Of a DNA stretch of 64,000 bases, positions 43,878 through 53,336 are shown in pieces. The notes below the pieces were generated by a model that saw only the letters and a program-made list of their open reading frames with translations, was not told the DNA's origin and searched no databases. Position numbers and translations under genes: made by a program. The stretch covers positions 18,919 to 82,918 of the forward strand of contig JACRDG010000122.1 in assembly GCA_016218715.1 (NCBI GenBank), given 5' to 3'. The stretch's first letter is position 1. Each line of letters starts with the position of its first letter. This DNA is from Desulfomonile tiedjei. GTDB lineage: Bacteria; Desulfobacterota; Desulfomonilia; Desulfomonilales; Desulfomonilaceae.

Positions 43878-44707
43878 CAGGCTTGCCCCCCTTTGCGATA
43901 CTTCTTGAAAATGTCGGCGACAATCTTTTCGCCGGTCTGGTTGTGCGACGCGAAGAAAAGGTAGTAGACTACTGCGTTCTGACTGTTTAGCATTGCCAAT
44001 GGTTGCGGGACGAAAGCAAATCCCGCAACATTCAAAAGACGCTGTCTGAAACCTTCAACCACCTCCTGGTTTGTGGTTTTCTCTGCGATCTCCCCGAAGA
44101 GACCTGGCTGTGAGGTGTATGCTACTCCGCGCCACGATTCATCACCCCAGAAGGCGTTCAGTCGTTCTCTTTGACGAGGATCAACGCGGTCTGGGTTTGT
44201 CCACAGCACGTTGCGATTCATGTCGGCCACAGGGAAGTTCAAGAAGATCTCGATGCTCTTCATGCCGGCAGACATAGCGATCACTTCCCAATTCAGGTGG
44301 AGTCCATACGGGTCGAGGAGCATCAGGCCGCGCTTGAATTGATCATATCTTATCCGGGGGAAGATGGACTCCAGCAGGATTGAGTTGCAGTCCCCTTGGT
44401 AGAGGTGAACATCCGCACGGTCCTGCGCGATCTCTCGAAGGGACTTGATCTTCGTCTCTTTGAGGTCGATAAAATGGTATTCCTTGAAAGGAGGGTCTAT
44501 TCCCAGCGCAATCTGAGGAGATCCAGGCACAAGTTCGCCGGACGTGAGTGAAAAGTGCCTTCCCCCTCCCGCAAAGGCATCGACGTACACGTGGTGAAGG
44601 CTGTTCTTCTGCATTATCTTCGAATAAGCGGAGGCGTATTTGCGCAAGATGTCCAGCTTGATCTCGGACCAATAGCCAATTCTGTCGTAGGCTTCATCCG
44701 CGCACAT
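43877..44707 (-). CDS. tcmP: Three-Cys-motif partner protein TcmP-like
   Basis: This 276-residue protein ([20 protein letters not shown]...) fits the TcmP family, named as partner of the three-Cys-motif protein encoded just downstream. [11 protein letters not shown] and [15 protein letters not shown] look like methyltransferase-type nucleotide or SAM-binding and catalytic segments, but the activity is not established. ATG 44707 has GGGGAG 8 nt upstream. Base composition looks lower in GC than neighbouring core genes, which would fit transfer. Confidence 0.82.
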   Translation of the reverse strand: MCADEAYDRIGYWSEIKLDILRKYASAYSKIMQKNSLHHVYVDAFAGGGRHFSLTSGELVPGSPQIALGIDPPFKEYHFIDLKETKIKSLREIAQDRADVHLYQGDCNSILLESIFPRIRYDQFKRGLMLLDPYGLHLNWEVIAMSAGMKSIEIFLNFPVADMNRNVLWTNPDRVDPRQRERLNAFWGDESWRGVAYTSQPGLFGEIAEKTTNQEVVEGFRQRLLNVAGFAFVPQPLAMLNSQNAVVYYLFFASHNQTGEKIVADIFKKYRKGGQA

Positions 44708-44845
44708 ATCGGTGGCTCCCCATGAGATGAACCGTCACCCCCCGGATTTGTAACACAGTCCCCGGACTACCGCGCTCCTTTTGGCCGCCACCCGGCAATC
44801 GTGTTTCAAAATTCCACGCGGAAAGGTGGCGAGGGAGCGCGCACA

Positions 44846-46645
44846 TCACTCCTCTTCGTCGGTCTTGAGGACTGCGAGGAACGCGGACTGAGGAATGGAA
44901 ACGTTGCCCACCTGTTTCATCCGCTTCTTTCCTTCCTTCTGTTTTTCCAGCAATTTCTTCTTGCGCGTGATGTCGCCGCCGTAGCACTTCGCGGTCACGT
45001 CCTTGCGGAGCGGTGAAATCGTCTCGCGCGCGATGATCTTCCCACCGATCGCACCCTGAATGGGAACCTTGAAGAGCTGCCGGGGGATCTCTTTCTTCAG
45101 CCTTTCGCACGAGCGCCGCGCCCGGGAGTAGGCCCGGTCCGCGTGCACGAGCATCGAGAGTGCATCTACCCTCTCAGTCGCGACGAGGATGTCCACCTTG
45201 ACCAGGTCCGTGGTGCGGTGTTCCAGGAATTCGTAATCAAAGGAGGCATAACCCCGGGAAATAGACTTCAGTCTGTCGTAGAAATCGAAGAGTACCTCAG
45301 CGAGCGGGAGGTCGAAGACCAGTTCCACCCTCGAGGTGTCGAGGTATTTCATCTCCTTCTGGACCCCACGGCGTTCGATGCACAGGGTTATGACCGCGCC
45401 CAGATACTGCTCCGGAGTAATGATCGCCGCGCGGATGAACGGCTCTTTCGCGTACGCGACCAGCATCGGATCGGGGTACTTGGCGGGGTTGTCGATGATG
45501 ATCTCTTGACCGTCCTTAAACCCGATCAGGTACTGGACCGACGGCGCGGTGAGGATGAGCGACAGATCGAACTCCCGCTCCAGCCTTTCCTGAACGACTT
45601 CCAGATGGAGCAAACCGAGGAACCCGCACCGGAAGCCGTGACCCAGCGCGGTGGAATGATCCTTTTCGAAGGTGAGCGAAGCGTCGTTCAGCTTGAGCTT
45701 TTCCAGTGCGACCGCCAGTTCCTCGTAATCATCGGATGAGATGGGATAGAACGAGGAGAAAACCACCGGTTTGACGAGCTGGAATCCTTTGAGCGCCTCG
45801 GCGCACGGTCGATCTGCCAGAGTGACCGTATCGCCGGTCCTCGTGTCGCTGACCGTCTTGATCCCGGCAATGATGTACCCGACCTCCCCTGCGCATAGCT
45901 TTGGCCTCGGTTGCCGGGCGATGAGGAAGACCCCCGTCTCCTCCACCTTGTAGCTCGCGTTGTTGAACATGAATCGGATCATGTCGCCGGGTTTGACTTC
46001 TCCGTCGAAGAGCCGGAGGTTCACGATCGTCCCGCGGTACGGATCCCAGTGCGAATCGAAGATGAGCGCCTTCAGGGGCGCGGCTGGGTCACCCTTCGGA
46101 GGCGGGACGAGGTGGACGATGGCTTCGAGCACTTCTTCGATGCCAACCCCTTCTTTCGCAGATATGGCCACCGCGGATTCGGGGTCGAGGCCGAGGTCCT
46201 TCTTGATCTGTGTCTTCACAAGTTCCACGTCTGCGGCGGGAAGGTCGATCTTGTTGATGACCGGGATGATTTCGAGGTCCTGTTCCAAGGCCATGTAGAA
46301 ATTCGCCAGCGTCTGGGCCTGTACCCCCTGGGACGCGTCGATCACCAACAGCGCACCTTCGCACGCGACCAGCGCGCGGGAGACCTCATACGAGAAGTCC
46401 GCATGACCCGGAGTGTCGATGAGATTGAGCCGGTACTGGACGCCGTCGCGGCCGGTATAGGGAAGAACCACGCTTTGGCTCTTGATCGTAATGCCGCGTT
46501 CCCTTTCGATATCCATGGTGTCCAGCATCTGATCCCGGAACTCGTGGTCGCCGACCACCCCGGTTATTTGGAGGAGGCGGTCTGCGAGCGTCGATTTTCC
46601 GTGATCGATGTGGGCGATGATGCAAAAATTTCTTATGTTATCCAT
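44846..46645 (-). CDS. lepA: Elongation factor 4 (LepA)
   Basis: This 599-residue translational GTPase promotes ribosome back-translocation or initiation fidelity. It has G1 [14 protein letters not shown]2 with RGITIKSQ, G3 DTPGHADF and G4 NKID, followed by domains II, III, V and the unique C-terminal domain ending [15 protein letters not shown]. The length is normal. The ribosome-binding site is weak. The tcmP/gp37 pair lies downstream on the same strand. Confidence 0.97.
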   Translation of the reverse strand: MDNIRNFCIIAHIDHGKSTLADRLLQITGVVGDHEFRDQMLDTMDIERERGITIKSQSVVLPYTGRDGVQYRLNLIDTPGHADFSYEVSRALVACEGALLVIDASQGVQAQTLANFYMALEQDLEIIPVINKIDLPAADVELVKTQIKKDLGLDPESAVAISAKEGVGIEEVLEAIVHLVPPPKGDPAAPLKALIFDSHWDPYRGTIVNLRLFDGEVKPGDMIRFMFNNASYKVEETGVFLIARQPRPKLCAGEVGYIIAGIKTVSDTRTGDTVTLADRPCAEALKGFQLVKPVVFSSFYPISSDDYEELAVALEKLKLNDASLTFEKDHSTALGHGFRCGFLGLLHLEVVQERLEREFDLSLILTAPSVQYLIGFKDGQEIIIDNPAKYPDPMLVAYAKEPFIRAAIITPEQYLGAVITLCIERRGVQKEMKYLDTSRVELVFDLPLAEVLFDFYDRLKSISRGYASFDYEFLEHRTTDLVKVDILVATERVDALSMLVHADRAYSRARRSCERLKKEIPRQLFKVPIQGAIGGKIIARETISPLRKDVTAKCYGGDITRKKKLLEKQKEGKKRMKQVGNVSIPQSAFLAVLKTDEEE

Positions 46646-46689
46646 GCAGGGTTTCCCGTTGGGATGTTCCTCTCATATTGCGTATTTGA

Positions 46690-46705
46690 GAATCAATTCG
46701 TATCA
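46690..46705 (-). repeat. Solitary family-B repeat end
   Basis: GAATCAATTCGTATCA matches the family-B end in inverted form, between the CDP-alcohol phosphotransferase gene and lepA. Only the end is present. Confidence 0.35.
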
Positions 46706-46811
46706 GATAGGGCCTGGGATTCACCTTGCCGTTCGGCGCTTCCCCTCCCGTCAAGGCGCCCCACTATAATGCCGAACAGACTGGGATTCAAGGAGCGAGA
46801 GCGAGCCGACC

Positions 46812-48365
46812 TTACCGCATTACCGCGCTCATGGGAAGATGGTAGACGCGGCCGTCGCCGGATACCATCGTCAATTGATCCCTTACCATCAGCGGTCCCA
46901 GGAGGTCCGCCCCGGGCGGGGCGAAAGAGGTCTTCCCCAAGTCGAGGAGGTTCGATCCTCTTATGGCCTGATCGAGCGAGACCTTGTAGATCACACCACC
47001 GAACGGGGGTCTGTTGAACTCGACGATGTTCCCTCCTTCCAGGATGCAGCCGGAAGGAAATCCCCCATTGACGTACGAGGCGATGACGCCCCCAAGGAGA
47101 GAACCTTTCTTCAAGGCCAGTTCCGGATCGATCACGTACGTCTTGCGGGTATAGAGATAATTTGCAGCCAGCCACACCTTCTTTCCGTTCCACTCCCCGG
47201 CTGCCATAGCGGTCAACCGAAGCCAACCGATGGGGAGAGTGAACACAATCACGGCTTGTTTCCGGGCCAACGACGCGTCAATATCGATCCCCAGCAAGAG
47301 TCGAGTCGTCTTGTCCGCGACGAGCAGGACGTTGTTGTCCACCGGGAGCGTGCCGAAGAAGAGGTCGAGATATGCCGGGACTGAGAAAGACTCGGCTCTT
47401 TCCCCTGCCGCTGCAGGGACCTTGGTGATCTCCAGGTCCTGTTTTTCGTCGCGTGTAAGGATCAGGTACCGGCGGTTGCGGACCGCAATGCCGAGGATCT
47501 CCGTCGCCTTGTCTTCCAGGACGATTCGCTGCGCTTCTTTCCATTCGACCGCGAGGGCCGGCGAGGCGATCATCGCACGCAGGGGAATGATATTCCCCCA
47601 AACCACGATGGCCACGAGGACGGCGATGGGAACCGAGACGTTCAACACGTAGTTGAGCTTTCCGGAGTAGAGGTCGCCGTTGCTGAACCGGACCTGGGCA
47701 TCGAATTTCCTCCTCAAACCGCGTTTGAGGCGCAGGTAGCCGACCACGACCTCTACGGCCATGACGATCGAAAAGAACGACATGAGGGGAGCAAAGAGGT
47801 TGATTTTCCAGACAGCCCAGATCCCGTAGACGATGTAGAGGAAATACTTGCTCGTGATCGTAACGCGGGAGCCGATCCCCATCACGTTTATGATGACGCC
47901 GAACACCACCACGATTAGGTACAGGGTCACGTAAACGGTTCCCAGCAGCGGGGAAACCATATGATGGAAGATGGCCATCACCGACACCAGGACCATGCCC
48001 AACTGATCGCAGACAAGGTCGGTGAATGCGCCGGACTGGGACGCCTTGCCCGCATGCCGTGCGAAAGCACCGTCCAGTCCGTCGCATATGACGTGACCCA
48101 ACAGGAACAAGGTGGCAAGCTTGGGGTCTCTGATGAAATAGATGATGACACCGGCCAGGAGGGCGAGCCCGATGTACGAGATGGTATCCGGTGCAAGGCC
48201 CAATCGGACGAAAGGCGGAATCACAGCCGAGATGAGCTGGGTTCTCCGTTCGGCGAACGCCTGATGCAGCCGGCGCTCGTTGCCGAAGTAGTTCAAGAAT
48301 TCCCGAGGCTTGGGCTTGAAGCCACCCGGAGCCTCGTCTGGGTTGTCCTTCTGCGTGGAACTCAT
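46812..48365 (-). CDS. CDP-alcohol phosphatidyltransferase with extra C-terminal domain
   Basis: This 517-residue protein has an N-terminal CDP-alcohol phosphatidyltransferase domain (about 40-260, multiple helices) with the intact catalytic pattern DGAFAR-x8-G-x3-D-x3-D, so it should make a phospholipid or phosphodiester from CDP-diacylglycerol-type donors. A further membrane segment (about 280-300) and about 210 C-terminal residues of beta-rich unknown sequence follow. ATG 48365 is chosen; the 74 upstream codons are mostly repeat A4 read as protein. The acceptor alcohol is unknown. Confidence 0.85.
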   Translation of the reverse strand: MSSTQKDNPDEAPGGFKPKPREFLNYFGNERRLHQAFAERRTQLISAVIPPFVRLGLAPDTISYIGLALLAGVIIYFIRDPKLATLFLLGHVICDGLDGAFARHAGKASQSGAFTDLVCDQLGMVLVSVMAIFHHMVSPLLGTVYVTLYLIVVVFGVIINVMGIGSRVTITSKYFLYIVYGIWAVWKINLFAPLMSFFSIVMAVEVVVGYLRLKRGLRRKFDAQVRFSNGDLYSGKLNYVLNVSVPIAVLVAIVVWGNIIPLRAMIASPALAVEWKEAQRIVLEDKATEILGIAVRNRRYLILTRDEKQDLEITKVPAAAGERAESFSVPAYLDLFFGTLPVDNNVLLVADKTTRLLLGIDIDASLARKQAVIVFTLPIGWLRLTAMAAGEWNGKKVWLAANYLYTRKTYVIDPELALKKGSLLGGVIASYVNGGFPSGCILEGGNIVEFNRPPFGGVIYKVSLDQAIRGSNLLDLGKTSFAPPGADLLGPLMVRDQLTMVSGDGRVYHLPMSAVMR

Positions 48366-48765
48366 GGTCGGGCGGAACCAAACGGTGATCTCATCGACTG
48401 TCTTATACCATTTCCTGAGCTTATTGTCTGATCCTTCGTATCCGATTTCGCGAATACTGTGTCTTACTCGCAGTCCCTGCACTGGAGGGTCTTCAGTGGG
48501 GCCGGCATCTTGCCGGTCCATGGGGAAATGACAGGCGCGACGCCTGTCCCACCAATACAGCCAGAGAGGCCGCGGTGGTTGACACAAACCGCGTCCCGCG
48601 AGAATCCGCGACCGTATTTATGAAATGGCGCACTAAGAGGTTGGCCTGGTTGCCATTTACCAAAATGCTGCAAATCGACCGGCATTGTAGCACGTTGTCG
48701 GGGAAACACTGCGTTACGCATCAGCCTCCTAAGCCGCGGATGCGGTGACTACGGTGCAAAACTCA
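48366..48765. other. Intergenic region with family-A repeat A4
   Basis: These 400 bases hold the repeat at 48447-48629 and no supported gene. Peptides read across it (for example MDRQDAGPTE) are repeat-derived. Confidence 0.5.
48447..48629. repeat. Family-A MITE-like repeat, copy A4
   Basis: The right end GCGACCGTATTTATGAAATG (48608-48627) is intact; the left end is degenerate (TTTCGCGAATACTGTGTC, 48447-48464). The inner hairpins GGGGCCGGCATCTTGCCGG and GACAGGCGCGACGCCTGTC are clear. Confidence 0.8.
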
Positions 48766-49191
48766 TCAAGGGAGTCTGGCCTTGATCAGTTCTGCAGTTG
48801 CTTCGATCTCGTTCTTGTCCCCCATAACCGGTTCCCATGCGCATATGGTCAGGCCGTCCCCTTCCAATCTCGGAACGATGTGGATGTGCAGGTGCGGAAC
48901 CACCTGGTTGGCGGCCTTGCCGTTGAGTTGCATCACGTTGATGCCGTGGCAATCGACCGCCGCTTTCACCGCTTTGGCCAGCTTGCAGACGGCCGCGTAC
49001 AGGCGTCCGTAGAGTCGCGCGTCGATCTCGTAGATGTTTTCGAAGTGCTCCTTGGGAATGACTAGCACGTGACCGCGGTTGAGTGGCGAGATATCCATGA
49101 ACACGAGCATCGTATCATCTTCAAAGAGCTTCGTGCACGGTATCTCTCCTGCAGCGATCTTGCAGAAAATGCAGTCCTTACTCGTTCTCAT
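48766..49191 (-). CDS. HIT family protein
   Basis: This 141-residue protein has the HIT triad HLHIHIVP and the N-terminal CIFCKIAAGEIP, typical of the Hint/PKCI branch of nucleotide hydrolases that act on AMP-lysine and other purine mononucleotides. Two Cys of CIFC plus further residues may bind zinc. ATG 49191 has AGAGG 8 nt upstream. It follows cysK by 16 nt and probably shares its transcript. Confidence 0.93.
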   Translation of the reverse strand: MRTSKDCIFCKIAAGEIPCTKLFEDDTMLVFMDISPLNRGHVLVIPKEHFENIYEIDARLYGRLYAAVCKLAKAVKAAVDCHGINVMQLNGKAANQVVPHLHIHIVPRLEGDGLTICAWEPVMGDKNEIEATAELIKARLP

Positions 49192-49207
49192 GCTCTATAC
49201 CTCTGTA

Positions 49208-50167
49208 TCAGTCGGATAATCCCTCAAACAACGAGGTGCTCAGATATCGTTCTCCTGCAGATGGGAGGATGGTCACAATGGTCTTGTGCTGAAATTCCGG
49301 TCGCTGGGCGAGCCGTACTGCAACGAGCGCAGCGGCTCCGGATGATATTCCGCACAGGAGTCCTTCCTGCCTGGCCAGAAGACGTGCATACTCTATCGAT
49401 TCTTCGCTGGACACGGTCTGGACCTCGTCGATCATCCCCAGGTCGAGGATCTGGGGGACAAAGCCCGCTCCGATACCCTGGATCTTATGGGAGCCGGGAA
49501 TGGGATCCTTCCCCTCAAGGGTTTGGCCTATTACCGGGCTTTCAACAGGTTCCACCGCGACCGAGTGCAGCTTTCTCCCCATCTTCTGCTTGATGAAACG
49601 GGAGATCCCGGTAATGGTTCCGCCGGTTCCGACACCGCTGATGAGAACGTCGATCTCGCCGCCGGTGGCTTCCCAGATTTCCGGGCCTGTAGTCTCTTCG
49701 TGCGCTTTGGGATTGGCTGGATTGTTGAACTGCTGGGGCATGAAGCAGCGGTCAGGGTTGCTCTCCACCAGTTCCTCGGCCTTGCCGACCGCGCCTCGCA
49801 TCCCTTTGGAGCCATCAGTAAGGATGAGATGGGCCCCGAACATCTTGAGCACCTTTCGACGTTCCGCACTCATGGTGTCCGGCATGACCAGCGTCAGCCG
49901 ATATCCCTTGAGCGCACAGACGTACGCCAGCGCGATCCCGGTATTGCCGCTCGTCGGCTCGACGATCTCGGTGTCGGCTTTTATCAAGCCTCGCTCTTCC
50001 GCGTCGCGGATCATGGAGACACCGATGCGGTCTTTGACCGAGAAGGCCGGGTTTCGGCCCTCCACTTTGGCGAGAACGATCGCGTCGGTCTTCCCGCAGA
50101 TCTTCGTGAGTCTCACCAGTGGGGTCCGCCCCACTGCGTCCACATTGTCCCTGAAGTACCTTTTCAT
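49208..50167 (-). CDS. cysK: Cysteine synthase A
   Basis: This 319-residue PLP enzyme makes cysteine from O-acetylserine and sulfide. The PLP lysine lies in [11 protein letters not shown], followed by [12 protein letters not shown] and the phosphate-binding [10 protein letters not shown] loop. The C-terminal part closes with [16 protein letters not shown] precedes ATG 50167. The HIT gene follows in the same direction. Confidence 0.96.
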   Translation of the reverse strand: MKRYFRDNVDAVGRTPLVRLTKICGKTDAIVLAKVEGRNPAFSVKDRIGVSMIRDAEERGLIKADTEIVEPTSGNTGIALAYVCALKGYRLTLVMPDTMSAERRKVLKMFGAHLILTDGSKGMRGAVGKAEELVESNPDRCFMPQQFNNPANPKAHEETTGPEIWEATGGEIDVLISGVGTGGTITGISRFIKQKMGRKLHSVAVEPVESPVIGQTLEGKDPIPGSHKIQGIGAGFVPQILDLGMIDEVQTVSSEESIEYARLLARQEGLLCGISSGAAALVAVRLAQRPEFQHKTIVTILPSAGERYLSTSLFEGLSD

Positions 50168-50373
50168 TCCTCATGCCTCGTCAGTGCCGTACCAGACGGC
50201 AAGAAAGGTGCCGTTTCTCCGCTCGCGCGGAATGTTCCCCGAGTCGGTTTCGCCACGGAGGACCCTGCACGGCAGTGCAAGCTCCTCCCCCAAGCATTCA
50301 CCCTTTATCGTGCTCCCTGTGCGACGGTTGGGGGCTTGGGGATCAAGATTCCGCACTTGGCCGCTCACCAGTA

Positions 50374-51423
50374 TCACTCGGGTTGTCCCTTGAGTCCTGC
50401 TCTCCTCGGTCCTTGTTTGAGATCCTCCACCTCACGTTCCACGAGCCGAAGTCTCCGTTCCATCTTCTGCATCTCTTCGGCCAGAGCGTCCAAATCCTTC
50501 TTCAGGACCGGGTCCCCGAACGGGGGGCACGCAGGGGCGACCGCGTCCATGTTCTTCGTCGCCTCCAAAGAAAGTTTAGCTGCCGTGGTCATTGCGTCCC
50601 GAAATGACTCGGACGCTAAAAGTTCCTGAAACGCGTCTTGTTGATTGGTCAGCCACACCCTGAAAAGTGCGCGGTATATCTTCGGTGTCAAATCCTTGAC
50701 GTTCATCGTTTCGATCTGCGCGATTATCTTCGCAACGGACTTGGTCGCCACTTCCGCGATTTGCTCCTGGAAGGCCGGCAGGCTCTGCAGGAACGTGATT
50801 TGGGCGTCTACCGCTTTCTTCGCTCGTTCCTCAAGGCCTTCGGTCGGCCAGAACCAGGGCATGGGGAAGACACTTCCAACCATCCTTTGGTATACCTCGT
50901 TCCAGGCACGCATCGTGTCGGCGGGGGGCTCTGCGGTCGGCACGGACGGCCATCCTCCCATCCAGGAAGATCCGGTAAGAAAGGGCATTGCTCCTGTCGG
51001 CCTTCCCGACGCCCCGGAGAGGTTGCCGAGAACGCGGCGCCACTGCTCCAGGAGGTGCTCTGCTTCCGAAGGAGCCGGGATTCCCAGCATTTGTCGGACA
51101 AACCGCTGCTGTGACGCTGTCCACCGCTCCTTGACGCGCTGCATCCTTGACGCGTCGCCTAAGCATCGGACCACCTCGGGGAGGTCCCCCATGAACTGAC
51201 TGACCATTTCTCCGAGCTTGGTCGCTGTGAGCGCCGGGTCCGCTCCGCCGTACAACGTCTGGAAACCCGGTCCCGGGAATTGAGGGGCCGGAAGACCGCC
51301 GAAACTCTGTTGAATTCCCGAATGCTTCACGGTCTCGGACCAGGCCGTGAGCAATGCCGCGGAAAAGTCCGAGACGCTCTTTAAGAATTCCTCCTGCAGC
51401 TCAGCAAAGTCCGGCGTTTCCAT
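50374..51423 (-). CDS. PhaE-like poly(hydroxyalkanoate) synthase subunit
   Basis: This 349-residue helical protein resembles PhaE, the non-catalytic subunit of class III PHA synthases: it contains WNEVYQRMVGS-type helices and ends in a long coiled coil (KKDLDALAEEMQKMERRLRL). No phaC lies in the window. ATG 51423 has AAGGGG upstream; 27 upstream codons in the open frame are ignored. The assignment rests on overall pattern, so moderate confidence is given. Confidence 0.65.
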   Translation of the reverse strand: METPDFAELQEEFLKSVSDFSAALLTAWSETVKHSGIQQSFGGLPAPQFPGPGFQTLYGGADPALTATKLGEMVSQFMGDLPEVVRCLGDASRMQRVKERWTASQQRFVRQMLGIPAPSEAEHLLEQWRRVLGNLSGASGRPTGAMPFLTGSSWMGGWPSVPTAEPPADTMRAWNEVYQRMVGSVFPMPWFWPTEGLEERAKKAVDAQITFLQSLPAFQEQIAEVATKSVAKIIAQIETMNVKDLTPKIYRALFRVWLTNQQDAFQELLASESFRDAMTTAAKLSLEATKNMDAVAPACPPFGDPVLKKDLDALAEEMQKMERRLRLVEREVEDLKQGPRRAGLKGQPE

Positions 51424-51673
51424 CTGGAGCCCCTTGCGCCAAATCTGAGTATGGAGCACAAGTTTCGCGCAGTACCGATACGCGGTAAAGGGAAAAAAGG
51501 TCAAGTTGTCTCTGTTCCAGATCCATATTTCTGTGATATTATAAGAGGCCGAGTACGGTCAAGAAAACCACAGAGCAGATTTAAGACTCAGCAGCCGGAC
51601 GGTGGAGCAGTGCGCGTCCTGCGACGTTCCTACGGCCGTATCATGACGACAGCAAGGAACTGGAAATTCTTGA

Positions 51674-52465
51674 ATGAACCCTCCGAATGACTTCGATAGC
51701 GGATTCGACGAATTCACGCCTCAGGCAGAAAAATCCGTTTCGAAAAGAGTCACTGCCGAGGATGTTCTGGCGGATCTGCGTGCGGGCTTGCGCACGAAGC
51801 ACTTTCTGGAAAAGTACGGTCTGAGCCTCGCTGAATTCGAGAAACTCCTCAGGGATCTGATCGTAAAAGGGAGGTTTACCAAAGAGGAATTTCGGAGGTG
51901 GAAGGAGCACCGTCCGGCTTCACCACCGCCAGCGGCACCGAAGCGTCCGGTTCTCGAAGTCGAATCGGCCACCAGGACGGGGAGCGACAACGTCACCACA
52001 TGGGTCATTAACGATCCGGAGCGCAACAACTCGTGGGCGCTTCAGCTCTTCTCCATCAAACGGGAAAGCATCAGGGGCGCCAGGTTCAAGGTAAACCTTC
52101 ACGGAAGAAAATATGCATTCGTCGTGGAGCAACTCCTCTTCCGCGGCCAGATCAGCATGTTCGGAGAGGACGCTCCGGACGAATCCAAGGTGAAAGACCG
52201 GCGAGACGATGCCGTCAAGTTCATCGCTCAGCACGGCTGGGCAGCGTACCTTGAGAGGAGGGCATTTACCGCGAACTTCGAGCGCGAAGCTGCCGCCGGT
52301 CCCCGCAAGAAGGCGCGACTGGTCCTGCTTCACTGCCGAAACGAGACGTTTCTCGCTGCTCTGCACACGCCGACCCCGGCGATCAGCCTCTATGTCGGCT
52401 CGTCGCTTCAAAACGTGCTGAACCGCCTGGGCAAGTCCGTAGATACCAGTGAACTGAACCTTTAG
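51674..52465 (+). CDS. Shared-domain (D-x-x-AG) protein of unknown function
   Basis: This 263-residue protein has the same N-terminal domain as the genes at 29611 and 54906 (about 28-75, AEDVLADLRAGLRTKHFLEK), then a Pro-rich linker and a C-terminal domain (about 100-260) with no recognised family. No zinc ribbon is present in this one. The ribosome-binding site before ATG 51674 is weak. It converges with queC. Confidence 0.7.
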   Translation: MNPPNDFDSGFDEFTPQAEKSVSKRVTAEDVLADLRAGLRTKHFLEKYGLSLAEFEKLLRDLIVKGRFTKEEFRRWKEHRPASPPPAAPKRPVLEVESATRTGSDNVTTWVINDPERNNSWALQLFSIKRESIRGARFKVNLHGRKYAFVVEQLLFRGQISMFGEDAPDESKVKDRRDDAVKFIAQHGWAAYLERRAFTANFEREAAAGPRKKARLVLLHCRNETFLAALHTPTPAISLYVGSSLQNVLNRLGKSVDTSELNL

Positions 52466-52485
52466 CGAACCCTCACCATCCTCGC

Positions 52486-52534
52486 AGAAAGAAGTTCCCC
52501 CAGATATTCAGCGTCCGAACGCGAACCCGTATCA
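52486..52534. repeat. Family-B repeat half, copy B5
   Basis: AGAAAGAAGTTCCCCCAG and the end ACGCGAACCCGTATCA match one half of family B. The last three bases supply the queC stop. Confidence 0.55.
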
Positions 52535-53233
52535 GCCGCGGTCGTGCGTATTCGTGTACCGTGTCGGGTCCGGAGCTCCAGCCTCGGCAAATCCTTTCTT
52601 TCGTAGCAGGCAACTGTCGCACCGTCCGCAGGCTCTCCCCTGCGGGTCGGGGTCGTAGCACGAGTGCGTCATGGCGTAATCGATCCCAAGTTCCAATCCC
52701 GTGCGGATAATCTGGGCTTTGGTCAAGTGGATCAACGGGGTGTGAATCTTGATCTGCATCTCACCTTCCACGGTTCCCCTGGTGGCGAGATTTGCCATTC
52801 GTTCGAATGCGTGGATGTATTCCGGCCGGCAATCGGGGTACCCCGAATAATCGAGTGCGTTGACACCTATGAAGATATCTTCCGCGGCCAAAACCTCCGC
52901 CCAGCCGAGAGCAAGGGAGAGGAAAATCGTATTACGTGCAGGAACGTACGTGACTGGTATCGTGCCCTGCATGTCCTCGATCCTCGTGTCTTTGGGGACG
53001 GCAATGTCCGCGGTGAGCGCGGAGCCGCCGATCTGTCCCAGAGGGAGGCGTAACACCATGTGCTCGGCTACCTCCAGGGCTTCGGCACATCGGCGGGCTG
53101 CATCGAGTTCAACGTGATGGCGCTGGTCGTAGTGAAACGTCAGCGCGTGGATTTCGTAACCCTCCTGTTTTGCCATGGCCAAGCACGTGGCAGAGTCCAC
53201 GCCTCCGGACAGGAGGACGACACAGCGCTTCAT
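52532..53233 (-). CDS. queC: 7-cyano-7-deazaguanine synthase QueC
   Basis: This 233-residue enzyme makes preQ0 from 7-carboxy-7-deazaguanine on the queuosine path. The PP-loop [11 protein letters not shown] and the C-terminal zinc motif CGRCDSC (with an upstream Cys, HSCYDPD) are present. ATG 53233 matches family starts ([11 protein letters not shown]). The TGA stop lies in a family-B repeat end. It follows the radical SAM gene on the same strand. Confidence 0.94.
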   Translation of the reverse strand: MKRCVVLLSGGVDSATCLAMAKQEGYEIHALTFHYDQRHHVELDAARRCAEALEVAEHMVLRLPLGQIGGSALTADIAVPKDTRIEDMQGTIPVTYVPARNTIFLSLALGWAEVLAAEDIFIGVNALDYSGYPDCRPEYIHAFERMANLATRGTVEGEMQIKIHTPLIHLTKAQIIRTGLELGIDYAMTHSCYDPDPQGRACGRCDSCLLRKKGFAEAGAPDPTRYTNTHDRG

Positions 53234-53321
53234 AGCTTGCATACTCACTCGTGGCGTTCCTTTGAAAACGAGCAACCATTCACCCGGATCATGCCCGAAT
53301 AGACTCTCGTTATGTCAGAAA

Positions 53322-53336
53322 GCCTGACACTCAGGC
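53322..53336 (-). promoter_or_regulatory. Candidate bacterial SECIS hairpin of the radical SAM gene
   Basis: On the minus strand GCCTGA-GTG-TCAGGC (53336-53322) forms a perfect 6-bp stem with G first in the loop. It begins 15 nt after the in-frame TGA at 53354-53352; the loop is 21 nt away. The terminal stop TGA (53333-53331) is part of the stem. Confidence 0.6.

Noticed and set aside
45911..47017. Plus-strand frame of 368 codons opposite lepA
   Set aside because: It is a shadow of lepA; no domain is recognised.
48366..48587. N-terminal extension of the CDP-alcohol phosphotransferase
   Set aside because: The residues are read from repeat A4; family homology begins after ATG 48365.
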